Assembly: GCA_001970955.1 (NCBI GenBank)
Contig: MPUH01001168.1
Coordinates: forward strand, 1 to 22,220
From: Stentor coeruleus
Lineage: Eukaryota > Ciliophora > Heterotrichea > Heterotrichida > Stentoridae
Length of the DNA stretch: 22,220 bases
Direction of reading: 5' to 3'
The position numbers and the translations under genes are program-made. Below are positions 1 to 7,863 of this stretch, one piece after another (positions within the stretch are counted from its first letter, which is position 1; the number at the start of each line of letters is the position of its first letter). The notes below the pieces were generated by a model. The model was not told the origin of the DNA. It ran no database searches and was given only the letters and a program-made list of their open reading frames with translations.

Positions 1-242
1 AAATAATATTAAATAATATTAGATAGTTTATCAAGAAAAATTTATATCAAAATATTAATTGGAAGGTGCTGAGAAATAGATTATGAGTTGCATAGGAAAA
101 CATATTTTCCATCATTAGTGAATAATATCTCTTTTATATATTCAATATATGATTGATTAAAATAAGATTAATGCTTGAAAATATTGTTTTTTTGATTGAG
201 TGACATAGAATTTAACTTAGATAAATATCTCATGCCTACTCC
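1..242. other. AT-rich gene-free flank
   Basis: AT-rich sequence with stops in all frames. No gene or repeat of note is visible. It lies beyond the 3' end of the decayed coiled-coil gene that follows on the minus strand. Confidence 0.5.
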
Positions 243-1185
243 TTGATTTCTTTATATATTTGTTTATTCTTCATCTCTCTTTTTATCTTCTTCTTATATT
301 TTTTTTCTACCTTCTTCCTCTTGTTTGTTTCTTTCCTCCTCTTATTTTTTAACTCTCTCCTCTCCTCTCCTCTTCAATTCTCTTCTTTTCTTCTTCCTCT
401 CTTTTCTTTCATTTTCCTCTTTCATTTCCTCTTTCTCTCTTTTTCATCCAATATTTTCTTCTCTTCCTCTTGCTTTCTTATAATCTCTTCCTCTTCATCC
501 CTCTTCCTTTTTCTTCCCTTCTTTTTGTCCTCAGCTTTCTTATCTCTCTCTTCTTTTACTTGCCTTAACGTGACACATTCATCATTACAATTCTTCAAGC
601 TATTCTCTAATCCTTTTATCTTTAAACTATGTTCTTGACAAAGTGTTTCAAGTTTTTCAACCATTTCTTCATACTTCTTTTTTTCTTTTTGTTCTACATT
701 TTCCTTTTTGTTCTACATTTTTATGGTCTTCCAATCCTTTCTTAAGAGTAATACTTTCATCAATCATTCATTTCTGTTCATTCTCGCAGTTATTTCTTTC
801 TTCTGTATTTCATCAATTTCTAGATTTTAGCAGAAGTTTTTTGAGCTTTTCTTTCAATTTTTCCTTTCTTTCTTTTTTCCTCCTAATTTTATCCAGTTTA
901 TTTTAAGCTCATCTTGTCTATATTTCTGTTCTCTTTCAGAATCAATTTTCTCACTCAGATCTTTAAGCTTAGTTTCTAATTCAATATTGAAAATCTTAAC
1001 CTAATTAATCTGTTTTTCATAATCTACTTAACCATAATTTCCTTCTTCTAATCTTAGTAGTGAGTTCAACATATTCGTTTTTATATTTTTCGCTCTCAGC
1101 TTGAAATCTTCTAATCTTTCAAAAATTAACTTCGCAAAATAGTTCGATTTTGCTTTGCTGTTAAAGGTTTAAAAGCTTTCTTGTA
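243..1185 (-). pseudogene. Decayed coiled-coil gene (3' part of the neighbouring gene?)
   Basis: On the minus strand this stretch reads as a long charged coiled coil rich in Glu, Lys and Arg, but it is broken into several frames. The best open piece is 422-664 (about 80 codons, with motifs such as LKIKGLENSLKNC and a KKK/EEEE-rich tail). Upstream, around 940-1150, another frame gives ERLEDFKL and ELETKLKDLSEKIDSEREQK with TAA and TAG stops inside. Downstream, around 245-420, EMKEENERKERKKKRRELKRR continues in yet another frame with TAA stops. A 19-bp tandem duplication at 685-722 explains one frame change. The intact B-box-like gene at 1186-1917 runs straight into this region, so the two probably once formed one zinc-finger plus coiled-coil protein. 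The pyrimidine-rich plus strand at 243-640 is simply the complement of the Lys/Glu codons. A 15-nt intron does not repair these breaks. Confidence 0.6.
685..722. repeat. 19-bp tandem duplication that breaks frame
   Basis: Two adjacent 19-bp copies beginning CTTTTTGTTCTACATTTT (685-703 and 704-722) differ only at the last base. Nineteen is not a multiple of three, so the duplication shifts the minus-strand reading frame. Ignoring one copy joins GLEDHKNVEQ to KEKKKYEEMVEKLE in one frame, which argues that it is a disabling mutation in a former gene. Confidence 0.85.
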
Positions 1186-1917
1186 TCAAGCAAACGTATC
1201 AGGGCTTCCTTTTTTTATTCTTAAGAACTTGAATTGATCTGGAATATCTTCAATATCCCAATCTTTAATATCCCTATCTTCAATATCCCAATCTTCAATA
1301 TTCCTATCTTCAATATCCCAATCTTCACTATCACTATCTTCATTATCCCAATCTTCAATATTCCTACCTTCAATATTCCTATCTTCAATATCCCTATCTT
1401 CAATATCCCTATCTTCAATATCACTATCTTCAATATCACTATCTTCAAGATCCCAATCTTCAATATCACTATCTTCAATATCACTATCTTCAAGATCCCA
1501 ATCTTCAATATCACTATTTTCAATATTCCTACATTCAATATTCCTATCTTCAATATGACTATCTCCAAGATCCCAATCTTCATTTTCTCTCATCCATTGG
1601 CTAGTATCATTGTTTCCTCTATTGATTTGATTGATACTTTCGGACACAATTTGATGAATGTTTGCGATCATTTTATTATATACGCTGATTAGTTTGGCCT
1701 TATTCTGTTTTATGATTTTTTCAAACTTTCTGATACGTGATAAGCTTGCTGAGAATGTTTGCATGAGTAATTTTGAACGACAAGAAGATCCTTCTTGATG
1801 ATTAAGCATATGATATCTACAGTATCTAAACTTTTGTTGGCAGGAGCATTCATACTCCGACGGCGATATACAATTCCGACTTGTACAAAAGAAGGACATA
1901 TTTATAATAGTGGACAT
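1186..1917 (-). CDS. B-box-like zinc protein with acidic pentapeptide repeats
   Basis: A 243-aa protein of unknown function. Residues 11-46 form a Cys/His cluster (C11-x4-C16-x7-C24-x-C26-x6-C33-x2-H36-x3-H40-x5-C46) that resembles a B-box zinc finger. Residues about 50-100 look helical and may form a short coiled coil. Residues about 114-224 are some 22 copies of the five-residue unit D-[WRS]-[DN]-[IL]-E, encoded by a 15-bp DNA repeat, giving a very acidic arm. The ATG at 1917 is the first in frame; a second Met at residue 7 is a possible alternative. The frame ends in TGA at 1186. The sequence beyond is a decayed coiled coil, so this ORF may be the surviving, truncated 5' part of a longer gene, and it is uncertain whether it is still expressed as a functional protein. 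The complementary plus-strand ORF (IFNIP repeats) is a by-product of the repeat. Confidence 0.6.
   Translation of the reverse strand: MSTIINMSFFCTSRNCISPSEYECSCQQKFRYCRYHMLNHQEGSSCRSKLLMQTFSASLSRIRKFEKIIKQNKAKLISVYNKMIANIHQIVSESINQINRGNNDTSQWMRENEDWDLGDSHIEDRNIECRNIENSDIEDWDLEDSDIEDSDIEDWDLEDSDIEDSDIEDRDIEDRDIEDRNIEGRNIEDWDNEDSDSEDWDIEDRNIEDWDIEDRDIKDWDIEDIPDQFKFLRIKKGSPDTFA
1246..1580 (-). repeat. 15-bp coding minisatellite, about 22 copies
   Basis: Degenerate 15-bp units, on the minus strand close to GATATTGAAGATTGG or GATATTGAAGATAGT, run in tandem and keep the frame of the 1186-1917 gene. Units differ mainly at the Trp/Arg/Ser codon. A 45-bp higher-order unit (three 15-bp units, ending in the variant WDLED) appears twice in a row at about 1425-1520, showing recent block duplication. 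Confidence 0.9.
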
Positions 1918-2095
1918 AATTAAAGAAAAATTAGCTTGAACTTTTATAAATATGGAAAAAGTTTATACATAAAAATTATACTTGGAGAGTTTTTATTTAA
2001 AGTAAACTTAAGTTGGGAAATATAGATTAAAAACTATGAGAGATAATATTTTTTTTAGATTTTTTATTGGAGTTGATGATTGAATTTGAGATTGA

Positions 2096-2404
2096 TTAGA
2101 TGAATTTTTTTTTGGAAAGGATTTTACTTTTATTTTGTGTTTTTAGAAAAGAGGATGAAGCTTTTTGCATTGTGATGTAAGATTTGTTGGCTTTTGGAAG
2201 ATTTTTATTTGAAATTTGTCTTATGTGAAAATATTTTTTATTCCAATCATTAGTAGATTTTTGATTTTTATTCTTATTTTTAATATCTTTAAGAAACTCA
2301 GCAATTTTGTTGTCTGGGCTCAATGTCTGCGAGAAAACTGAATGAATAATTTGAATGCTTATGTGGTTTTGTTCAGTGCCGGTAAAGAAATAATCGTTAT
2401 ACAT
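2096..2404 (-). CDS. Small hypothetical protein
   Basis: A 102-aa ORF with an ATG start and a TAA stop. I do not recognise the protein. The first half (FFTGTEQNHISIQIIHSVFSQ) looks like ordinary globular sequence. The second half is very rich in Lys, Asn and Ser and is probably disordered and basic. There is no signal peptide or membrane segment. The C-terminal Lys run lies over a poly-T tract on the plus strand. It sits between the zinc/repeat gene and a GC-richer gene-free stretch. It could be a real small gene or a chance ORF; the varied codon use of the first 40 residues favours a gene, but only weakly. Confidence 0.4.
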   Translation of the reverse strand: MYNDYFFTGTEQNHISIQIIHSVFSQTLSPDNKIAEFLKDIKNKNKNQKSTNDWNKKYFHIRQISNKNLPKANKSYITMQKASSSFLKTQNKSKILSKKKFI

Positions 2405-2930
2405 GGTATTTAATCGGCTTTATGCGCTTTTAATCAGACTTAGATTTGAAAAAGTACTTCTTTTGCTAGTTTTTCTAGTGAAGAAGCTAATGTTAATTAT
2501 ATTAAACTTTTTTATATCTACTTAGTTGATTTTTTTATGGTTTTGATTATAACAGAGAGGCTTAGGATTTAAATTGAAAAATATTGATTATTATTGATGA
2601 TTATATGATTTTGTTTATAACAATTCATTAGATTTTAGAAAGAGTTTAGAGGATTCATTTAAAGCTTTAACCTCCTCCTTTGGTGCTTCAATGTAATTCT
2701 TAGTAATTCACAATCTAGATTGTATTGTTTTATTTTTTGGTCTTTTTTCGATAGTTTTTCTTGATTATCCTAAATATCTACTCCAGGCAAAAAATTTCGA
2801 TATTTTTTACTTGAATTAAAATCATAACTAAAATTCTCATATTATATTTTGCAATTGAAAAATATATCTAGTTTCTGTATATTATTCTTATAAAATCTCA
2901 AGAAGTGCCTCGATAAGACCTACTTAACAA
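2405..2930. other. AT-rich gene-free stretch
   Basis: About 525 bases with frequent stops in all frames. I see no gene, repeat or known RNA. It separates the small minus-strand gene from the GC-richer candidate RNA region. Confidence 0.5.
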
Positions 2931-3340
2931 AGAAAATTTCTGGGAGAACTAAAGCCTAAATGCTACCTACCATAAATAAGTGTTTAATAGTCTGTTGAAC
3001 AGACAATTCTTACAAGCCCCGATCCACCATCTCGAAATATCCAAACCTCAGCGGATTCTTTGAAAGGCAAAAGCAAGAGTGAGTGTCTAAGAATCATGAG
3101 AGTGCTGATAAGATGCGAAGCACCTAAACAAGAAATGAGTCTATGCCAATTATTGAGAATTAGGAGAGTTGCGGGAGAATAGGCTGATTATGAGTATAAC
3201 GTTCTACCTTGGGATTCATAGGACCCTGAAAATGAAGGATGAACTGTTTGCATAATTTTTGCTTGTTTGAGGGCATAGACTACGAGTGTGAACTCTCCCT
3301 GTAGCTGGCAAGATCATATTTAGTTAGTTCCTTAATAGTA
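2931..3340. ncRNA. Candidate structured non-coding RNA (strand unknown)
   Basis: This stretch is about 40% GC by hand count, clearly above the surrounding intergenic DNA, yet has no complete ORF. It holds several perfectly complementary segments: AGTCTATGCC 3138-3147 with GGCATAGACT 3272-3281; GGAGAGTT 3163-3170 with AACTCTCC 3291-3298; GATTCTT 3054-3060 with AAGAATC 3089-3095; GTGCT 3102-3106 with AGCAC 3119-3123; GTCTG 2990-2994 with CAGAC 3000-3004; and an outer pair GCTAC 2962-2966 with GTAGC 3301-3305, flanked by GCC 2954-2956 with GGC 3307-3309. The first two pairs interleave and would make a pseudoknot. If read on the plus strand, a T5 run at 3358-3362 could end a Pol III transcript. 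I could not match it to RNase P, MRP, SRP, telomerase, U-snRNA or group I intron signatures. The alternative is a decayed minus-strand gene: one frame is open for 67 codons at 2987-3187. Confidence 0.35.
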
Positions 3341-3474
3341 ATGGCTGGCTCTTCTTCTTTTTCTAATCTGGACTTTTAGATTATACTTAATTTTTTTGTA
3401 GAGACGTTTAAACTTTCTCATAGTTTTTTCTTTTGAGTATTTACTTGCAATTGATTCTATAAATTATATATAAA

Positions 3475-4041
3475 ATGGAGGAGTGCAAATTGTCCGAAGA
3501 CCATAAAGACAGTCCAGATAAGATCCTACCCCAAGAAATACCTTCTGAAAAGTTCTGTAGAATATGTCTAGACAAAGGCACTAAAAAATTGATTTCTCCT
3601 TGTCTTTGTTCTGGAACAGGAAAATTTATTCATGAATCCTGTTTGAAAAAATGGATTTCACTGAAGTTTCCAAGACTAGTTGGTGCTCAGTGCGAAGTAT
3701 GCAAGTCTGTTTATGTAATGTCAATAAAAAAAACTTATAAATGTAGCGCAAAACAAGGAATTGATGGAAAATCGACACACTGTTATTGTATACCAGCATC
3801 ATTATCAATTCTTGCGACCATCGGTATAGTTATGTATGTACTTTTTTCTGATTTATTAGATTTTCAAAGCGAAATGATGCTTTCAGTTATTATACTAATA
3901 GTGTGTGTTCTTTTAACAGTTGGATGCTTTTTTTTGCTTATTAGATCAATTTATAAGTTGTTTGTCAAGCGTGAATTTAAACATTGGAGAATTAGGTCAT
4001 ATAAAAAGAAGTCAGATAGTAGTACTAAATTTAAAGCATAA
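3475..4041 (+). CDS. RING-CH (MARCH-type) membrane E3 ubiquitin ligase
   Basis: A 188-aa protein. Residues 28-76 are a RING-CH (C4HC3) zinc domain: C28-x2-C31, C43-x-C45, H53-x2-C56, C73-x2-C76, with the typical SPCLCSGTGKFIHESCLKKW core. It is followed by two hydrophobic segments, about 106-124 and 135-156, and a basic cytosolic tail. This is the layout of MARCH/MARCHF proteins, which sit in endosomal, ER or plasma membranes and transfer ubiquitin from an E2 to neighbouring membrane proteins, directing their endocytosis or degradation. A further Cys-rich loop (C90, C103, C105) lies just before the first membrane segment. The first ATG is used, right after an AT-rich leader. The frame is uninterrupted and ends in TAA. 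Family assignment is firm; the substrate cannot be told. Confidence 0.92.
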   Translation: MEECKLSEDHKDSPDKILPQEIPSEKFCRICLDKGTKKLISPCLCSGTGKFIHESCLKKWISLKFPRLVGAQCEVCKSVYVMSIKKTYKCSAKQGIDGKSTHCYCIPASLSILATIGIVMYVLFSDLLDFQSEMMLSVIILIVCVLLTVGCFFLLIRSIYKLFVKREFKHWRIRSYKKKSDSSTKFKA

Positions 4042-5545
4042 ATTAAAATAGCTGAAATATGTTAAAATAGAGGTATGAATATATTAGGATATTTTTTATA
4101 ATTATTGATATGGAAAACTTATACAGTGGAAATATTTTGATTTTGGATAAAGGAGATAAATTTTCTATTTAGGAAAATCATTGCAATAAATATTGATTTT
4201 TTTTTGCATCAAAGAGTAATTAATTAAGCTCATAATGTCCATAAAAGTACTTGGGATTCATATATTATACATATCTCAGATACTATACAAAGTATTTATT
4301 TGTATTTTCTTAGACTCATACAAACAAAATATCATAATTCTTTTTTAAAGCTATTAAGTGAAGGAACGCTGAATTTTTTTCTTCCTCCTATTCAATTTGT
4401 ATTATTTAAAAATCAAGACTCCTGGTTTTTTTTTTCAATAATACATACAATATCTGGCATTATTCTCTATCTTTTCTTATGTTACATGCAATTTATCCTT
4501 TCTCAAAAAACTCTTCTTACAAGGAAATAGAGGTGTAATAATTATTCATACAGATTTGATTAGTTTATAAATCCTCTCTCTATTTCGAGGATATATTTTA
4601 ACTTATATTCTTCTATTTCATTTTTCATGATACAATTTATGCTTAAAAAGTATCATGTCTGGCCCAAAAAGAAAGAAAAACTTAAATGCTAATTTTGTTG
4701 AATTATAAGAAAATATTGTTTCAGTAATTTATTTCCTTCAAATTCAATCATTGATTCATCTACAAATTTATTTCTAGTTTGCATTATTTAAATGATGCAA
4801 TCTGAATTTGGTTTAAATTCGATTTATTTGTAATTGAATAAAAATATTTTATCTTTAGGTAACTATTAATTCTCTCTAATTGATTACTGATATGATAAAC
4901 TTCCTTTTTTACATGTGAATTTTCTAATATATTTTATATTCAGCCTTTGAATTTATCCCCATCATGATAAGAATTGATTAAATATCTTAAGTTAATAATT
5001 TAATAGATTTGCTGCTTTTTTATATAATCTTTGACTTATTTTATGTTAATTCCTCATAGATGGTATAAGAAAGAAATCTAGAGAAGTCTTATTAAAAGTT
5101 TAAAAATACTTTCAGATTTAGGAAATAAGAAGAACTTTTGATTTGTATTTAATTGAAATTAATTATTTTTCTTCAAGTGTTAAGACAGGTACAGCCCCCA
5201 AGTCGCCATTATAACACTACCAAACTGTATCATACTGCCACCATATTGCCACTTTAATCCCATCATTCCACAACTTATATTGGGATGATTTTCTATGATA
5301 AAATCTATTTTTCTTCATATAATCACTGAAAAATCGTATATCATAATATAATATTAGATCAGAAAAACTAAGCCCAGCTTATCTCCTGCATCTCGCAAAG
5401 CAAAACACAAAGAATTTAATCCATAAACTTTTTTAGCATTCTTTATCCAACATCCCTTTGATAATCCTCACAAAATCATAAAATTCTTACCTAATTTCTA
5501 TTTTTTATTCTAAAACTGCAAATCAATTTATAATTATAATTGCAA
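4042..5545. other. Gene-free intergenic region
   Basis: About 1.5 kb between the RING-CH gene and the zinc-finger gene, both on the plus strand. The part next to the RING-CH stop is rich in G and poor in C; the part before the zinc-finger start (about 5180-5540) is rich in C and poor in G. A small hairpin TCCTC...GAGGA lies near 4575. A hydrophobic 76-codon ORF at 4300-4530 lacks an ATG and is probably chance. No known element was recognised. Confidence 0.5.
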
Positions 5546-6004
5546 ATGGAAGAATTATTAAATAGGCCTATTTGCGCTAAAACGAATCCAACAGAAGAAG
5601 AACTCCAAGTTTCCAACAAAGCTGATATAAAAATTTCTAAAAAATTTCATTGTGTCTACTGCAAAAAAGTGCTTTCATCCAAACAAAACTTAAAAGAACA
5701 TGAATTTATACATACAGGAGAATTGCCGTACATATGTAAAAATTTTGGATGTGGGATGAAGTTTAGACAAGGAAGTGTTCTATCAGCTCATAAGAGAATT
5801 CATAATATCATTGAAAAATATGCTAATCAGGACAAATATACGTGGGTAAAAGTAAGATTTATTTAGTTGACAGATTTAGTGAATGGGTTTAATGGGGAAA
5901 AGACTATGGTTTTAGAAAAAAATGTGGAAAAAATCGAAATACCCTTGATTAATACCCCGCAAGCGTTTCTTATAACTAGAAATTTCAATGATTTTGAACT
6001 TTAA
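5546..6004 (+). CDS. C2H2 zinc-finger protein, two fingers, one 15-nt intron
   Basis: Spliced as 5546-5851 plus 5867-6004, giving 147 aa. Two C2H2 fingers follow each other: C36-x2-C39-x12-H-x3-H at about 36-56, and C-x4-C-x12-H-x3-H at about 64-86, joined by TGELPY, a close match to the classical TGEKPY linker. Such tandem fingers normally bind DNA, so a nuclear transcription-factor role is likely, although two fingers give limited specificity. The N-terminal 35 residues and the C-terminal 60 residues are unfamiliar. The start is the ATG at 5546. Without splicing, the frame ends at TAG 5864-5866, the last three bases of the intron. Removing the intron joins YTWVK to LTDLVNGF and extends the protein to TAA at 6002. 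Confidence 0.85.
5852..5866 (+). other. 15-nt intron, phase 0
   Basis: GTAAGATTTATTTAG, with GTAA at the 5' end and TAG at the 3' end. It falls exactly between codons of the zinc-finger gene, and its own TAG is in frame, so a retained intron would stop translation. Confidence 0.85.
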
Positions 6005-7863
6005 TTATTTTAGGATTATGATCACTAAATTTAATATGCTTCGTTTTCAAATTTTGATTTCAAGAACACTATTAAAGCTTGTGAAAATAGAAAATCATAC
6101 TATTTTCAAATAAAATTAAACTTTTTAGTCTTAAAAAAAAGGTAAAATTCGAAATTTTCGTAGATTGTCTTAGGATAAAGTATGCTGTATTTTTATAATC
6201 ATGTATTGTGTAAGCTACTTTATGAAGAAAGGTTTTTATATGGTTTTATTTGTTATAACTAAGGCATGATATTAAAATATTGATGATATAAAATATTGTT
6301 TATTCTAGTTGTGTAAGTTAAGCTTAAAAATGAAAGGATTTACATTTTTTGCTAAATATGAGTAGAAAGGTAAAATGATATAAAGTAATTAGAAACATTA
6401 TAAAATCAAGAAAGACATAAAAATATTCGAATGAAGCAGAAATTATAGAAATTATAGAAATTTAAGAAAAAAGGAAATAGAAATCAATTAGTAGGCTTGG
6501 AAGTAGTTGAGATTTCTGAATATGTCTATAAACAATTAAGGAAATTGTATCTGGAATTCAATGAAAAGCCTTTTCTTCAAACTTTTAAGGTTTTTCAATT
6601 TTTTCGGCATAATAGAATAAATTACCGACATAAATTTTTTAGCTTTTATGTGTAAATTTACCTTGAAATAAATCACTAATTTATTAATTGGCAAAGACCA
6701 AAATTACTTTTTAATTTTAAGATTGGTGTATGATTAATCAGTTTTTCCTTTCTAATTATAGTTCATAAAATAAAACAATTTTTAATACTAAATTATAATT
6801 CTAACTCCACATAAAATTAATATTTCCAAACTATTTTTCAGAGTTAATTATTGGATCAGTAAACATTTCAGAGAGAATTTATCCTAAAAACAATATAAAA
6901 AAATATTTTTTATTTGAAAGGAAATAGTTGGAAAATTACTTATAGAATTAAAATTAGCTACCCAAATTTTGTCAAAATGCTATAAAATGTTTAATTAAAA
7001 AAAAAAAACTTGGCGTAGATTTATTAACAGTCATAAATTATTGAATAATACTAATAATTTTGATATAAATCTATCTATATATATTCTATCATTTAAATAC
7101 ATCTTGTATTATAAAATGAAATAAGAGTCTAAAAATAATAAAAAAATACTTAACCTTTAATGACTTAAAGTGAAAATCGACACTGTTTTTGCTTAAGCTA
7201 TAAAAGTATTTAAGCATGCTTAAAATTATTAAAGATAAAATTGAATAATACTTAACATCAAGATTGCTACAAAGTTTATGTTTTAAGCAATAATTTCGAT
7301 TATGATTTTATTTAACAAAAACGATTATTAAGGATCTTAAAGCAATTATCTTTGTCAATAACTGCATATTAATTGATACTAAATCTTAAAATATCTAATA
7401 AATATATCTATCTTATAATCTCCCCCAATAAATATATAAATTTTTAATACTCGCATCTCTCTAATATTCATCAATAGCAAATTCTTCATATCAGATTTTA
7501 ACAAGAACTAACCTTCCAAGCATATTCCAAATCCATTCTAAGCATTCAAGCGAAAACCAAAATCCCTAACTGATTCTTATTTTCTAACAATCCAATCACA
7601 GTCATTAAATAATTATTTATTCTCCTAAAATCTAAACTAATCATTAAAAACCAAAAACTCTCATTTTCTACCTATAAATCCCTAAATCCCTTAATTTTTT
7701 TTTTTAAATTTATACTCCATATCATATTTCCATCATCTACAACATCAAATCTCTTATTCAACCTACAAAAAATTTTACATCTCACAATCATATCTTTTTT
7801 AAACCAAACCAACACTTTAAAAGTACAAATTTCTTAATACTTACATTAAAAATCAAATAATAA
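6005..7863. other. 1.9-kb gene-free region with switching strand skew
   Basis: I see no gene here. The first half, downstream of the zinc-finger gene, is rich in G and poor in C (6181-6480: 48 G, 15 C by hand count). The last 440 bases, before the CLEC16A-like gene, are the reverse (7441-7860: 11 G, 95 C). A short tandem AGAAATTAT run lies near 6440, and poly-A and poly-T tracts are common. The region probably contains the 3' end of one gene and the promoter and leader of the next. Confidence 0.55.
7602..7822 (+). promoter_or_regulatory. 221-nt tract with no G, upstream of CLEC16A-like gene
   Basis: From 7602 to 7822 the plus strand contains no G at all, although C is common (about 50 C). 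The tract ends 41 bases before the ATG at 7864. It may be promoter, 5' untranslated leader, or both. I saw no protein-binding motif I can name. Confidence 0.5.

Noticed and set aside
243..638. Plus-strand ORF of Phe/Leu/Ser
   Set aside because: It is the complement of the Lys/Glu-rich minus-strand coiled-coil relic and has no protein character of its own.
1234..1692. Plus-strand ORF with (IFNIP) repeats
   Set aside because: It is produced by the 15-bp repeat, whose length keeps frames open. The minus frame has a zinc cluster and an ATG before the repeat and is the better gene.
3140..3300. Group I intron core (TTGCGGGA resembling P4, AGACTACG resembling R)
   Set aside because: The partner segment for P4 and the S element that pairs with R are absent at the right places.
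2987..3310. Minus-strand frame with GEFTLVVYALKQ, resembling a retrotransposon RNase H motif
   Set aside because: Only this short piece fits; the following residues do not match the family, and a TAA interrupts. Kept only as an alternative to the RNA call.
4300..4530. Hydrophobic 76-codon ORF
   Set aside because: It starts with TTG, has no ATG, is dominated by Phe/Leu/Ile from T-rich DNA and matches no family.
4655..4708. Short ORF MSGPKRKKNLNANFVEL
   Set aside because: The start looks like a DNA-binding leader, but the frame ends after 17 codons at TAA and no 15-nt intron of the usual form extends it.
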